Source: Pseudomonas sichuanensis (lineage in GTDB: Bacteria > Pseudomonadota > Gammaproteobacteria > Pseudomonadales > Pseudomonadaceae). Taken from it: a DNA stretch of 64,000 nucleotides. Below the pieces are notes generated by a model, which made no database searches, was not told the origin of the DNA, and saw nothing but the letters and a program-made list of their open reading frames with translations. Positions within the stretch are counted from its first letter, which is position 1. Every line of letters begins with the position of its first letter. The DNA lies in contig NZ_QKVM01000006.1 of the NCBI RefSeq assembly GCF_003231305.1, positions 62,001-126,000 on the forward strand. The letters are read 5' to 3'. This document shows, piece by piece, positions 29,769-38,861 of the stretch. The translations under genes were made by a program, and so were the position numbers.

Positions 29769-31779
29769 GGTCCTTGCGGTATCGTTGGCTCTCATCGCCA
29801 CTGTGTCGGTGGTGATGATTGGGCATCATATCAAGGCAAAAAAACAGCACGCTGCAGCTGTTCGCCCCGAGTTGGCGCTGAGCGATGTTTCGCCCTGGCA
29901 GGTTGGCAACTACCATCAGCGCAGTGCTGTTCGCTTGAAACCCGCCGCGGTCGACGGTTACGGCATTTTCCCATTTACATCATTGGGTGGGGAAAATCGG
30001 GTCGGTGATCTGTATATCGACGCAACGTACCATTCAAAGCTTATTGGCCCAGGTGTGGAGATAGCCTTTCCATTTCAGGGGGTGCCAGTCGATGTCAAAA
30101 TGATCGACGGTAACTATCACGTTGCGTTCAGGAAGATCTTTAACGGCCACCTGTTCAGCTTGACCTATGCGCGCGATGGCCGGCTGCTCGGGCAGCAGGA
30201 GATCGTGCTGGATGGCGTGGACTATCCAATATTTCGTGCGTCCGCCTCAGGGGCAGGCAAATTGTATTGGGTGGTGTACGACAACAAACAGCGCAAGAAC
30301 TATTTGATGGACGTTGCGCGGGCGGGTGAACCTGACGGATTGCGGGTTGAGTTGCCAAGCTTCTATCCACCGGCCGGATCAACCTATGAGATGGAACCAC
30401 CGGTATTTTTCTCAGGTGATGCGCAGCACGGGTTTGACCTGATCGCCGGTGCTTTGTACGCAAAGATCCGTGACGGCAAAGTTGAAGGCCAGCGTTTGAA
30501 TGACTGCGAAACGGTCATTGAAGCACTGTTCACCCCGACGGGGCCGGCAGTGCTGTGTCGTGCCCGCATCGGGATGAGTAGCCCTTACCTATCAGGTATG
30601 TTGAACACTCAGGTGCTTGATCCGGTTGACATGTCGGCAGGTGTTCCTTGGCGGTTGGAGTATCGTCAGGCAGAAGGGAAGGTGGCTGTCAGCCGCGCCA
30701 ACACGGCGAGCGAAATTGCCCAGGTGTTCCTGCAGGATTTGCGCAATGGTCAACAAAGCGGCGTGCTTGAATTTGGTGTGGACAATACTGAAGGGCGCAT
30801 ACCGTGGTCGCAGATTTATTACCTGAATGGCCTAATGGACCTGCTGTTGCTCACCGATACTCATGAGCAGGCCAAGGCCATCTTCGGCGACGTAGCCGGT
30901 GATCTTCTGCGTCGGGTCGTGATCGAAGTGACTGCGCTGGATGACTTGCTTGACAGGCCGGATGGGTTCAAGACCAAGGGCTTTACTCATGATCGATCTG
31001 CTGCGCTTTTTGCCGTGCAGACCAGTCGCCTGCTGCTGCTATTCGACCGCTACGCGGAAGAGCTGCCGAATGCACCACGGCTGCGTAACGCCGAAAAACT
31101 GCGTCACATGGTTTCCAACCTCGAAGGGCATATCGATCAGTTGGCGCATGAGGGCGAGGAACCGCAGTGGATGAAGCCGGGTACCGCGCACCTGCGCTGG
31201 CCGAAGTGCAGTGCCTTCTACTTTGATGGTTTGCCAGTCCCCTTTAACCACCAGAACGAGTGGGCATATGGATTGTTCAACTCGGCGCGGGTCAAGGGTC
31301 AGCCTGTCGATTCTCCAGAGCTGCGTGATCAACGGGACATCATTACGTTCTTCATGGAGCGACTGGGGGTGGACGGAGGCTTTCCACCGGTGGACAAATG
31401 GAATTATTGGTACGGCCACGCTTATGACGGCTGGACCGAGGCTGACAATCGCTCGTGCCATACACCGTCCTATCCTGGGGACCACGGTCTGGCATGGATC
31501 TCTTTCCGTTCAATCGACTTCATGTCGGTCATGTCGGCCATCGACTTTATTCCAGGGTTGAATAAAGAAAAGCTAGTGAACAGTGCCGTGGAAACCGTCA
31601 AGTTTGGCGACGTTTTCCCATTTGCCGCTCGCTCGTTACTGGCGGTAGGAAAAGCACCGCAAATTCAGATTCCGGTTTTGCAGCGTTACTACAGAGCTAC
31701 AGCACCTTGGGAAATATCCAATAGCCCCTGGGCCTTGGTGATGGGCGCGTCCAGTCATGCCAAACAGGTAAATCGCTAA
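29758..31779 (+). CDS. predicted exported or membrane-anchored protein, unknown function
   Basis: About 673 residues. An N-terminal hydrophobic helix (about 6-24) followed by HHIKAKK suggests a membrane anchor or uncleaved signal. Residues about 50-320 look beta-rich (repeated short strands ending in acidic turns, possibly propeller-like). The C-terminal half is helical and toroid-like: YYLNGLMDLLLLTD, a helix with SRLLLLFDRY, NHQNEWAYGLF, and an aromatic-rich segment WNYWYGHAYDGWTEADN. No family is recognised; the pattern recalls glucuronyl C5-epimerase or heparinase-like enzymes, but this is only resemblance. The ATG at 29758 overlaps the lipoprotein gene by 11 bases; GTG starts at 29743 and 29752 are possible. 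Confidence 0.65.
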   Translation: MRNKVLAVSLALIATVSVVMIGHHIKAKKQHAAAVRPELALSDVSPWQVGNYHQRSAVRLKPAAVDGYGIFPFTSLGGENRVGDLYIDATYHSKLIGPGVEIAFPFQGVPVDVKMIDGNYHVAFRKIFNGHLFSLTYARDGRLLGQQEIVLDGVDYPIFRASASGAGKLYWVVYDNKQRKNYLMDVARAGEPDGLRVELPSFYPPAGSTYEMEPPVFFSGDAQHGFDLIAGALYAKIRDGKVEGQRLNDCETVIEALFTPTGPAVLCRARIGMSSPYLSGMLNTQVLDPVDMSAGVPWRLEYRQAEGKVAVSRANTASEIAQVFLQDLRNGQQSGVLEFGVDNTEGRIPWSQIYYLNGLMDLLLLTDTHEQAKAIFGDVAGDLLRRVVIEVTALDDLLDRPDGFKTKGFTHDRSAALFAVQTSRLLLLFDRYAEELPNAPRLRNAEKLRHMVSNLEGHIDQLAHEGEEPQWMKPGTAHLRWPKCSAFYFDGLPVPFNHQNEWAYGLFNSARVKGQPVDSPELRDQRDIITFFMERLGVDGGFPPVDKWNYWYGHAYDGWTEADNRSCHTPSYPGDHGLAWISFRSIDFMSVMSAIDFIPGLNKEKLVNSAVETVKFGDVFPFAARSLLAVGKAPQIQIPVLQRYYRATAPWEISNSPWALVMGASSHAKQVNR

Positions 31780-33027
31780 ATGACCAGTGCGATCAACAAA
31801 TTCAGTGCGTTCTCTCAGCGGAACATGCTCCTAGGGAAAGGCTTTCTGGGTGGGGTCGCGATGGCTGCCCCCTTTTACGCCGAGTTTTTTTCCTGGCGAT
31901 GGGCCGCCCTTTTGACGGTGCCACTGTTTTTGTTGATCGTGCTGTCGCTCATTCGCGGTGAAAAGGTCAAGAAACCCCCGCTGGCGATTTTGCCAATGGT
32001 GTTGCTGCTGATGCTTCACGCAGTTGCCCTGGTATTCAGCCACACGATGTTTGCTGGCCAGGTTGTCAAGGACCTGCTAATCGCCTCATTTCTGCTATTT
32101 ATCTACGTGCTGGCTGATGAAGACACGCTCTCTGGGTTTTTCTCGGCACTGATTCCTCTGGCGTTGGTGAGCGCGTTGATCGGCTTGGTGAAAGCGGCCT
32201 TGCTCCACCGAGGCTATCTGCTTGGTTTCATGCTTGAGAGCTGTGCCTCCTACCCGGCCGGTTCAGCGCTATGCATCAATTACAATAACCTGGGGTTGTT
32301 TTGGTTGGCGGCGGCCCTGGGTTGCATCAAGATGCGTTTGTGGTGGGCTTTACCCTTCCTGATTGCGGCAGGCGCACTATCGAGCTCTCGCCGATTCATT
32401 GTGCTCATGGTGTTCTTGCCGATTATTTGGGTAATGGTTCAAGGGCGCTCGGCGGTCGTCAAATCAGTGATTGTCGCCATTTTTTCTGCCCTGCTTATCT
32501 ATGCCGTGTCAGACCCTGTCTCGTTTGCAAGATTCCAGCATGGGGACTTGCCCTACACGGTATTGTCCATCGGCGACGCGGTCAGCCTGAATGGGGTGTC
32601 GATAAATCGCTCGACACCTGGGGTGATGTTGAGCACCATGGGGGATGGTACAGGGGGCACCGGTTCGCGCATCAAGTTCTGGAGCCTCGGCCTCTCCATG
32701 GTGAGTTGGCTGCCACAAGGCTGGGGCTACCATCAGGTATTCTCGTGTGCGTTTTCGCCTTGTGACATGTTCCACTATCCGCATATGCCGGTGATCTCAG
32801 AGTGGATCATCGGGGGCGTTGTTTTCGCGCTCGTCGCCCTTGCATTTTATATTTGGCCATTCTGGCTTGTTTTACGCCAGCGGCAGTCAGTGCCAATCGC
32901 ATTGTTCTTGATTGCGCTGCCTTACTCACTGATCTCCGGCGATACCGTTTTCTCCTTGCCGATATGCCTGGCCTGCATGTTCGTGGCGTTAAGCTGCGTG
33001 CCCAGGCGTATCGCCGGCACCCCGTGA
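31780..33027 (+). CDS. wzy: O-antigen polymerase (Wzy-like)
   Basis: Polytopic membrane protein of 415 residues with about 11-12 hydrophobic helices. A large periplasmic loop, about 245-320, contains GTGSRIKFWSLGL, and GWGYHQVF follows, resembling the Wzy_C/WaaL loop motif; SSSRR follows a helix near residue 205. Wzy joins lipid-linked O-units in the periplasm. WaaL ligase has the same overall layout but is normally encoded with core genes elsewhere, so polymerase is preferred. The start codon directly follows the stop of the previous gene. Confidence 0.8.
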   Translation: MTSAINKFSAFSQRNMLLGKGFLGGVAMAAPFYAEFFSWRWAALLTVPLFLLIVLSLIRGEKVKKPPLAILPMVLLLMLHAVALVFSHTMFAGQVVKDLLIASFLLFIYVLADEDTLSGFFSALIPLALVSALIGLVKAALLHRGYLLGFMLESCASYPAGSALCINYNNLGLFWLAAALGCIKMRLWWALPFLIAAGALSSSRRFIVLMVFLPIIWVMVQGRSAVVKSVIVAIFSALLIYAVSDPVSFARFQHGDLPYTVLSIGDAVSLNGVSINRSTPGVMLSTMGDGTGGTGSRIKFWSLGLSMVSWLPQGWGYHQVFSCAFSPCDMFHYPHMPVISEWIIGGVVFALVALAFYIWPFWLVLRQRQSVPIALFLIALPYSLISGDTVFSLPICLACMFVALSCVPRRIAGTP

Positions 33028-33080
33028 TGTGCCGATCCTAAAACAGACCCATAAGCTAGAACGTTGATACCTGATAACGC

Positions 33081-34217
33081 ATGAAAACTCTGCATTTGAC
33101 GCATACGGACATCGAATTCGATTCTCGAATCCTCAAGGAAATGGGCGCGTTGGTAGCGGCTGGCTATACCGCCAGCGGCATCGGTGTCGTGCTGGATGAA
33201 GGCGCGCAGAAGACTGCGGTTTCATTCAAAGCCAATATCACGGCACTTAACCTGCGCTCGCGCAAGCTGACCTTCCTGCCCCGCACCTTGCGGCATGTCG
33301 TGACCCTGTTCGAACTGGTCGGCAGGATGCTGCCGCGCGCCGTTCGCGAGCGCCCGGATGTCATCCACTGCCACGACACCCTGGTGCTGCCACTGGGTTG
33401 CATCGTCAAGTGGCTGACCGGCGCGAAGCTGGTCTACGACGCCCATGAGCTGGAGTCCGACCGCAACGGCCTGACCCGGCTTCAGGGTGCGTTGACGCTG
33501 CGGGTGGAAAAGCTTCTGTGGCGCTTCGTCGATGCGCTTATTGTGGTCAGCCCGTCGATCGAGCGGTGGTATCAGGAGAACATCGGGCCGAAGCCGTCCA
33601 CGGTCATCCTCAACTCCCCACTGTTCCATGAAGGGCAGCATCAGGATGAGGACTATCTGCGCAAAAAGTTCGCCATCCCAGCCGAGAGCAAGGTGTTCAT
33701 CTATGTCGGTATCCTTGGCCACGGCCGGGGTATCGACCTGCTCACCGAGGCCTTCAAGGACCCGCAGGTTTCCTCGCACGTGGTGTTTCTTGGCTATGGC
33801 GAGTTGAGTCAGGATCTCAAACGCCTGGCCGCAGAGCATCCAAACATCCATGTACACGACGCCGTGCCGCATTCGCAGGTGGTGCCCATCGCCCAGTCCG
33901 CAGACTTCGGGCTGTGCCTGGTGCAGGATGTTTCGCTCAGCGACTACTACTGCTTGCCGAACAAACTGTTCGAGTATTGCTTCGCCGGTGTGCCGGTGCT
34001 TGCGTCCGATTTTCCTGATATTCGCGCTCTGCTTACGCAGTACGGCGTGGGCGAATGCTGTAAACTGCACGCCGATGACATCCGTGACGCCATTCTGAGG
34101 TTGGAACGCTCGCCTTCGACGTTCCAGTTCGCCAACCTGACGCCGTTGAGTTGGCAGGCGCAGGAGCAGAAGTTGGTGGCGCTTTACCAGCAAGGCCTGT
34201 CGGCGACTAAACACTGA
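33081..34217 (+). CDS. GT4-family glycosyltransferase
   Basis: 378-residue GT-B fold transferase that would add one sugar to the lipid-linked O-unit at the cytoplasmic face. N-terminal domain elements include DVIHCHDTLVLPLG and LVYDAHELESDRNG; the C-terminal domain has IYVGILGHGRGIDLL and the donor-binding LPNKLFEYCFAGVPVLAS. The donor is unknown; candidates are GlcNAc(3NAc)A or its amidated form. No good Shine-Dalgarno box precedes the ATG, an S1-dependent start being possible. Confidence 0.87.
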   Translation: MKTLHLTHTDIEFDSRILKEMGALVAAGYTASGIGVVLDEGAQKTAVSFKANITALNLRSRKLTFLPRTLRHVVTLFELVGRMLPRAVRERPDVIHCHDTLVLPLGCIVKWLTGAKLVYDAHELESDRNGLTRLQGALTLRVEKLLWRFVDALIVVSPSIERWYQENIGPKPSTVILNSPLFHEGQHQDEDYLRKKFAIPAESKVFIYVGILGHGRGIDLLTEAFKDPQVSSHVVFLGYGELSQDLKRLAAEHPNIHVHDAVPHSQVVPIAQSADFGLCLVQDVSLSDYYCLPNKLFEYCFAGVPVLASDFPDIRALLTQYGVGECCKLHADDIRDAILRLERSPSTFQFANLTPLSWQAQEQKLVALYQQGLSATKH

Positions 34218-34403
34218 GATTCCTGTTGGGCACGCAATTTGCGAGCGATGCCCTGGCGGATCTGTGCCGGTTTGGGGAAGGGCTGGCGCCGTGAGGCAAA
34301 GGAATTGGCGGTATGCAGTGGCCCTATTATCGGGCTGGCTGTTACGCCCAGACTACAACCCGCTGTGTCGGCAGCGGGATAACCAATTGATACGGGCTGT
34401 GAT

Positions 34404-36227
34404 ATGTGTGGAATTTTTGGCTTCATCGCCAGGGAAAAAGTTAACAAAGAAAGCTTGATGACGCTGGCCCTGCATGCCAGGCAGCGTGGGCGTGACTCCA
34501 GTGGCCTGATCTATGCGGATCGTTCGGGCTACCAGGTCAAACGCGCGGACTACGACATCAAGAAGCTGATCTCGGAGGTCAAACCTTTCGATTCGGCGTT
34601 CGTCTTTGGCCACAGCCGCCTGATCACCAACGGGCTTTCCGACAACCAGCCGGTCGTGCGCGGCGGCGTCTGCGTGATCCACAACGGGATCATCGTCAAC
34701 GATGCCGAAGTCTGGAATCACCTCAAACCGGCCCGTGCCCTCGAGATCGACAGCGAAGTGATCGCGGCCATCACCGAGCAGCACCTGGAAGAGTCGGGTG
34801 ACAACCTCGACGGCCTGGCGCAAAAGGTACTCGGCCTGTGCGTCGGCGTGATTGCCTGCGCCATCGTCATTCCGCGCCTGGGCAAGGCGTTGCTGTTCTC
34901 CAACAATGGCAGCCTGTACGTCGGCACCGCCAAGGATGGCGTCAGCTTCTCCTCGGAGATGTTCCCGCTCAGCCAGATCGGTTGCACCGATATCAAGCAA
35001 GTCAGGCAGGAAGCGATCATTCTGGACCTGCCGGCGGCCACCGACATCAGCGTTGCCGACAACAACCAGCGCGTTCACAACCTGATTCCGCCGTTCCAGT
35101 TCATCACCTCCGAAGAAAAGCAGCTGCTCTACCCGCAGCCGAACCTGCGTCGCTGCACCCGCTGCATTCTTCCGGAAACCATGCCGTTCATCGACTTCGA
35201 CGCAGACGGCGTGTGCAACTATTGCCACAACTACAGCCCGCGCAATGTGCCCAAGCCCAAGGAAGAGCTGTTCAACCTGGTGGAAGGCTACCGCCGTGCC
35301 GGCGTCACCGACTGCATCGTGCCGTTCTCCGGTGGGCGTGACAGCTGCTACGGGCTGCACCTGATCGTCAAAGAACTGAAGATGAACCCGGTCACCTACA
35401 CCTACGACTGGGGCATGGTGACCGACCTCGGTCGGCGCAACATCAGCCGCATGAGCGCCGAGTTGGGTGTGGAAAACATCATCGTCGCCGATGACATCGC
35501 CCAGAAGCGCAGGAACATCGCCGTCAACCTCAAGGCCTGGCTGAAGGCGCCGCACCTGGGGATGATCAGCATCCTGACGGCGGGCGACAAGCACTTCTTC
35601 CGCCATATCGAGACGGTCAAGCAGCAGACCGGCGTGAGCCTGAACCTGTGGGGCGTAAACCCGCTGGAAGTCACCCACTTCAAGGCCGGCTTCCTCGGCG
35701 TGCCACCGGCATTCGAAGAGAAGCGTGTGTATATGCACGGCTGGCGCAAGCAGATGGAGTACCAGAGCCTGCGCTTCAAGGCCATGTTGAAAAGCCCAGG
35801 CTATTTCAACAGCTCGCTGTGGGACACCCTGTCGGGCGAGTACTACCGCAGCTTCACCGAGAAGAAAGACTACTACCACATCTTCGATTACTGGCGCTGG
35901 GACGAGAAGGCCATCGATGACACGCTGATCAACGACTACGGTTGGGAAGTGGCAGTCGACACCAGCACCACCTGGCGGATCGGTGACGGTACCGCAGGCC
36001 TGTACAACTACATCTATTACCTCGTTGCCGGCTTCTCCGAGCACGATACCTTCCGCAGCAACCAGGTGCGCGAAGGCGAGATCACCCGTGAGCGCGCGCT
36101 GGAGCTGGTGCGTGAAGAGAACCGTCCGCGTTACCAGAACATCCGTTGGTACCTCGACGCGCTGGGCATGGACTTCACCGAAGTGATCAAGATCGTCAAC
36201 GCCATCCCGCGTCTGTACAAAGACTGA
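34404..36227 (+). CDS. glutaminase-WbpG fusion, sugar amidotransferase
   Basis: 607 residues, two modules. Residues 1 to about 235 are a class II (Ntn) glutaminase: Met-Cys2-Gly at the N-terminus, HARQRGRDSSG, FGHSRLITNG and IHNG, all catalytic elements present. Residues about 245-607 are a WbpG/PseA/LegG-type ATP-pyrophosphatase: zinc-type cysteines C251, C254, C271 and C274, and the PP-loop SGGRDS at 309-314. P. aeruginosa WbpG needs separate HisH2 and HisF2 to deliver ammonia and converts an acetamido to an acetamidino group on a 2,3-diacetamido uronic acid. The fusion would supply ammonia itself. No Shine-Dalgarno box is seen, but the start is fixed by the catalytic Cys2. Confidence 0.88.
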   Translation: MCGIFGFIAREKVNKESLMTLALHARQRGRDSSGLIYADRSGYQVKRADYDIKKLISEVKPFDSAFVFGHSRLITNGLSDNQPVVRGGVCVIHNGIIVNDAEVWNHLKPARALEIDSEVIAAITEQHLEESGDNLDGLAQKVLGLCVGVIACAIVIPRLGKALLFSNNGSLYVGTAKDGVSFSSEMFPLSQIGCTDIKQVRQEAIILDLPAATDISVADNNQRVHNLIPPFQFITSEEKQLLYPQPNLRRCTRCILPETMPFIDFDADGVCNYCHNYSPRNVPKPKEELFNLVEGYRRAGVTDCIVPFSGGRDSCYGLHLIVKELKMNPVTYTYDWGMVTDLGRRNISRMSAELGVENIIVADDIAQKRRNIAVNLKAWLKAPHLGMISILTAGDKHFFRHIETVKQQTGVSLNLWGVNPLEVTHFKAGFLGVPPAFEEKRVYMHGWRKQMEYQSLRFKAMLKSPGYFNSSLWDTLSGEYYRSFTEKKDYYHIFDYWRWDEKAIDDTLINDYGWEVAVDTSTTWRIGDGTAGLYNYIYYLVAGFSEHDTFRSNQVREGEITRERALELVREENRPRYQNIRWYLDALGMDFTEVIKIVNAIPRLYKD

Positions 36228-36243
36228 CGGGCTGGCCGACGCG

Positions 36244-37473
36244 ATGAACAAGACGATCTGGTACGTCACCAAGTACTTTTCACCCAAGACCGCCACCAGC
36301 CCCGGAGGACGGGGCTGGTTCCTGGTGGATGAGATGAGGCGGGCCGGTTATCAGGTCGTCGTCGTCAGCTCGGATTCCAACAACCTGGTGGACCTTCCGG
36401 TGCTGCACGACCGGGTTACGGTAGAGGTTACCGACGGGGTCAAGCTTGTCTGGCTGAAAACCATGAAGTATTCGGTGGCCAAGTCCGCGCGCAGGATCCT
36501 CAGCTGGTTCCACTTCGAGTGGAACCTGTTCTGGCTGAACAAGCGCGAGCTGGAACGCCCTGATGTGGTGATCATTTCCAGCCTGTCGTTGCTGACCATC
36601 GTCAACGGCCTGCTGCTCAAGCTCAAGTACAAGTGCCGCCTGGTATTCGAGGTGCGCGATATCTGGCCACTGACCATCGTCGAAGAGGGTGGTTTCAGCA
36701 ACGGCAACCTGTTCGTCAGGGGGTTGTCGTGGCTGGAGCGGCTCGCTTACCGAAAGTCCGATGCCATCGTCGGTACCATGCCCAACCTCGCCGCCCATGT
36801 GCGCAATGAGCTTGGCCGCGACCGGCCGGTATTCTGCGTGCCGATGGGCGTGAGCCAGGAACACCTGAGCGATGTCGCCGAACTGCCGCCGGAGTATGCC
36901 GAGAGCTACCTCTCAAGTGACAAGTTTAAGGTGGTGCATGCCGGCACCATCGGCATCACCAATGCCTTGGACGTGTTCTTCGCCGCAGCGCAAGCCATGC
37001 GCGAGCATGCCGATGTCGAGTTCGTCATCGTTGGCGACGGTGCGTTGAAGCAAAGCTACCAGCAGCAGTATGGAAGCCTGCCCAACCTGGTATTCGCGCC
37101 CAAGGTGCCGCGCAACATGGTGCAGTCGGTGCTGGCCAAAGGCGACCTGCTGTACTTCTCGGTCCACGATTCCAAGGTGTGGGATTACGGCCAGTCGTTG
37201 AACAAGGTCATCGACTACATGCTGGCGGCCAAGCCGGTGGTGGCGTCGTACAACGGCTATCCGTCGATGATCGACGAGTCGGGCTGCGGCGTGTTCGTGC
37301 CTGCCAACAATGTCGATGCGGTGGTCGGCGCCGTGCTCGAAATGAAGGCCAAGAGCGAGCAGGAGCGTTCGGCGATGGGCGCGCGAGGGCGCGAATGGCT
37401 GCTGCAGAACCGTAGCTATACCAAGTTGGCCAACGACTATCTGCAGATACTGTTTCAAGGTGACGCCAAGTGA
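36244..37473 (+). CDS. GT4-family glycosyltransferase (WbuB-like)
   Basis: 409-residue GT-B transferase. The N-terminus IWYVTKYFSPKTATSPGGRG and FEVRDIWPLTIVEEGG are typical of the WbuB/WbpH group that adds an amino sugar to the first lipid-linked residue. The C-terminal half has VVHAGTIGITNALD, FVIVGDGALK and NKVIDYMLAAKPVVAS. It starts 17 bases after the amidotransferase gene and overlaps the next gene by four bases, so the run from here to the PglD-like gene is tightly coupled. Donor sugar not readable. Confidence 0.87.
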   Translation: MNKTIWYVTKYFSPKTATSPGGRGWFLVDEMRRAGYQVVVVSSDSNNLVDLPVLHDRVTVEVTDGVKLVWLKTMKYSVAKSARRILSWFHFEWNLFWLNKRELERPDVVIISSLSLLTIVNGLLLKLKYKCRLVFEVRDIWPLTIVEEGGFSNGNLFVRGLSWLERLAYRKSDAIVGTMPNLAAHVRNELGRDRPVFCVPMGVSQEHLSDVAELPPEYAESYLSSDKFKVVHAGTIGITNALDVFFAAAQAMREHADVEFVIVGDGALKQSYQQQYGSLPNLVFAPKVPRNMVQSVLAKGDLLYFSVHDSKVWDYGQSLNKVIDYMLAAKPVVASYNGYPSMIDESGCGVFVPANNVDAVVGAVLEMKAKSEQERSAMGARGREWLLQNRSYTKLANDYLQILFQGDAK

Positions 37474-38063
37474 AGCGGCTGGTTGATTTCGTATTGTCGT
37501 TGTTTGGCTTGATCGTGCTGTCACCGGTGATCGTGATCGTCGCCTGGTGCATTCGGCGCAAGCTCGGCTCACCGGTGATCTTTTCCCAGGTGCGCCCTGG
37601 GCTTGGGGGCAAGCCCTTCAAGATGGTGAAGTTCCGCACCATGCGCGATGCCTTCGATGCCGATGGCAACCCCTTGCCGGACTCGCAGCGCATGACTGCC
37701 TTCGGCAGCTTTTTGCGCGCCAGCAGCCTGGACGAACTGCCTGAACTGTGGAATGTGCTCAAGGGCGACATGAGCCTGGTCGGGCCGCGCCCGTTGCTGA
37801 TGGAGTACCTGCCGCTTTACAGCCCCGAGCAGTACCGTCGCCACGAGGTTCGCCCGGGGGTCAGCGGTTGGGCCCAGGTCAATGGCCGTAACGCCCTGAG
37901 CTGGGAGGACAAGTTCAAGCTGGATGTCTGGTACGTGGACAATCGCTCGATCTGGCTCGATTTCAAGATCATCTTCCTTACCTTGAAGAAGGTGGTGGTG
38001 CGCGACGGCATCAGCGCTGCGGGCGAAGCCACCATGTCCAAGTTTACCGGGAACCGATCGTGA
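37470..38063 (+). CDS. initiating phosphoglycosyltransferase (PglC/WcaJ family)
   Basis: 197-residue monotopic sugar-phosphate transferase that starts the O-unit by moving sugar-1-phosphate from UDP-sugar to undecaprenyl phosphate. One re-entrant N-terminal hydrophobic helix (about 5-27) precedes KMVKFRTM, the catalytic Asp-Glu pair in SSLDELPELWN, GDMSLVGPRPLL and RPGVSGWAQVNGR. It is as short as PglC, which uses diacetylbacillosamine; together with the next two genes this argues for that type of sugar. The GTG start overlaps the previous stop. Confidence 0.92.
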   Translation: MKRLVDFVLSLFGLIVLSPVIVIVAWCIRRKLGSPVIFSQVRPGLGGKPFKMVKFRTMRDAFDADGNPLPDSQRMTAFGSFLRASSLDELPELWNVLKGDMSLVGPRPLLMEYLPLYSPEQYRRHEVRPGVSGWAQVNGRNALSWEDKFKLDVWYVDNRSIWLDFKIIFLTLKKVVVRDGISAAGEATMSKFTGNRS

Positions 38064-38695
38064 GCAAGCTGGCGATCCTCGGCGCCAGTGGTCATGGCAA
38101 GGTCGTGGCCGATACGGCCGAATGCTGTGGTTGGCAGACCATCGACTTCTTCGATGATGCCTGGCCCGGGCTCAAGGCCAATGGTGCCTGGCAGGTGGTC
38201 GGTGACACAGCGGCGCTGCGCGAACGCCTGCATGAGTACGACGGTGTGGCGGTGGCCATTGGCAATAACCCTGTCCGTTACAACAAGCTGCGCGAGCTCG
38301 AAGACGCCGGCGCCCGCCTGTGCAGCCTGGTGCACCCGGCCGCCACGGTCAGTCGCCACGCCCTGATCGAGCGCGGTTCGGTGGTGTTCGCCGGTGCCGT
38401 CGTCAACGCCGATGCCCGAATAGGGCTGGGTGCCATTCTCAATACCGGCTGCAGTGTTGACCATGACTGTGAGTTGGGTACGGCGGTGCACATCAGCCCG
38501 GGGGCTCGCCTGGCCGGTGGCGTCAAGGTTGGGAATTTGAGCTGGGTGGGCATCGGTGCTAGTGTTCGCCAACTTGTCCGGATCGGATCCCAGGTGACTG
38601 TCGGCGCGGGCGCGGCAGTGGTGGCTGATATCCAGGACCGGTTGACCGTCGTTGGTGTGCCTGCGCAGGCAGTTCCCCAAAAGAAGGCCACTTAG
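38060..38695 (+). CDS. PglD/NeuD-type sugar O/N-acetyltransferase
   Basis: 211 residues: an N-terminal Rossmann-like UDP-sugar binding part (LAILGASGHGKVVADTAE) and a C-terminal left-handed beta-helix from about 95 (LVHPAATVS, GAILNTGCSVDHDCELG with the catalytic His). PglD acetylates the 4-amino group of UDP-4-amino-4,6-dideoxy-GlcNAc. The GTG start overlaps the PglC-like gene by four bases. It fits a diacetamido-trideoxyhexose route with the aminotransferase and WbpM that follow. Confidence 0.9.
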   Translation: MSKLAILGASGHGKVVADTAECCGWQTIDFFDDAWPGLKANGAWQVVGDTAALRERLHEYDGVAVAIGNNPVRYNKLRELEDAGARLCSLVHPAATVSRHALIERGSVVFAGAVVNADARIGLGAILNTGCSVDHDCELGTAVHISPGARLAGGVKVGNLSWVGIGASVRQLVRIGSQVTVGAGAAVVADIQDRLTVVGVPAQAVPQKKAT

Positions 38696-38861
38696 CCTTA
38701 GCTCGCCGTTCTTGCCTTGCTGCCTGTAGGTCAAAGACTGCTGCTTGTCGACGTATCATGGGCCTTCTGCCTTTTCAGCCTGGCTGAAGACAACAAGATT
38801 CGATCCGGTGGCATTGGCATGCTGCCCCTCCATTTCGACCAAATACTGAAGAGCCTCTATT

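Noticed and set aside
34353..36296. 647-codon open frame opposite the glutaminase-WbpG gene
   Set aside because: Antisense shadow; the plus-strand frame has complete catalytic motifs.
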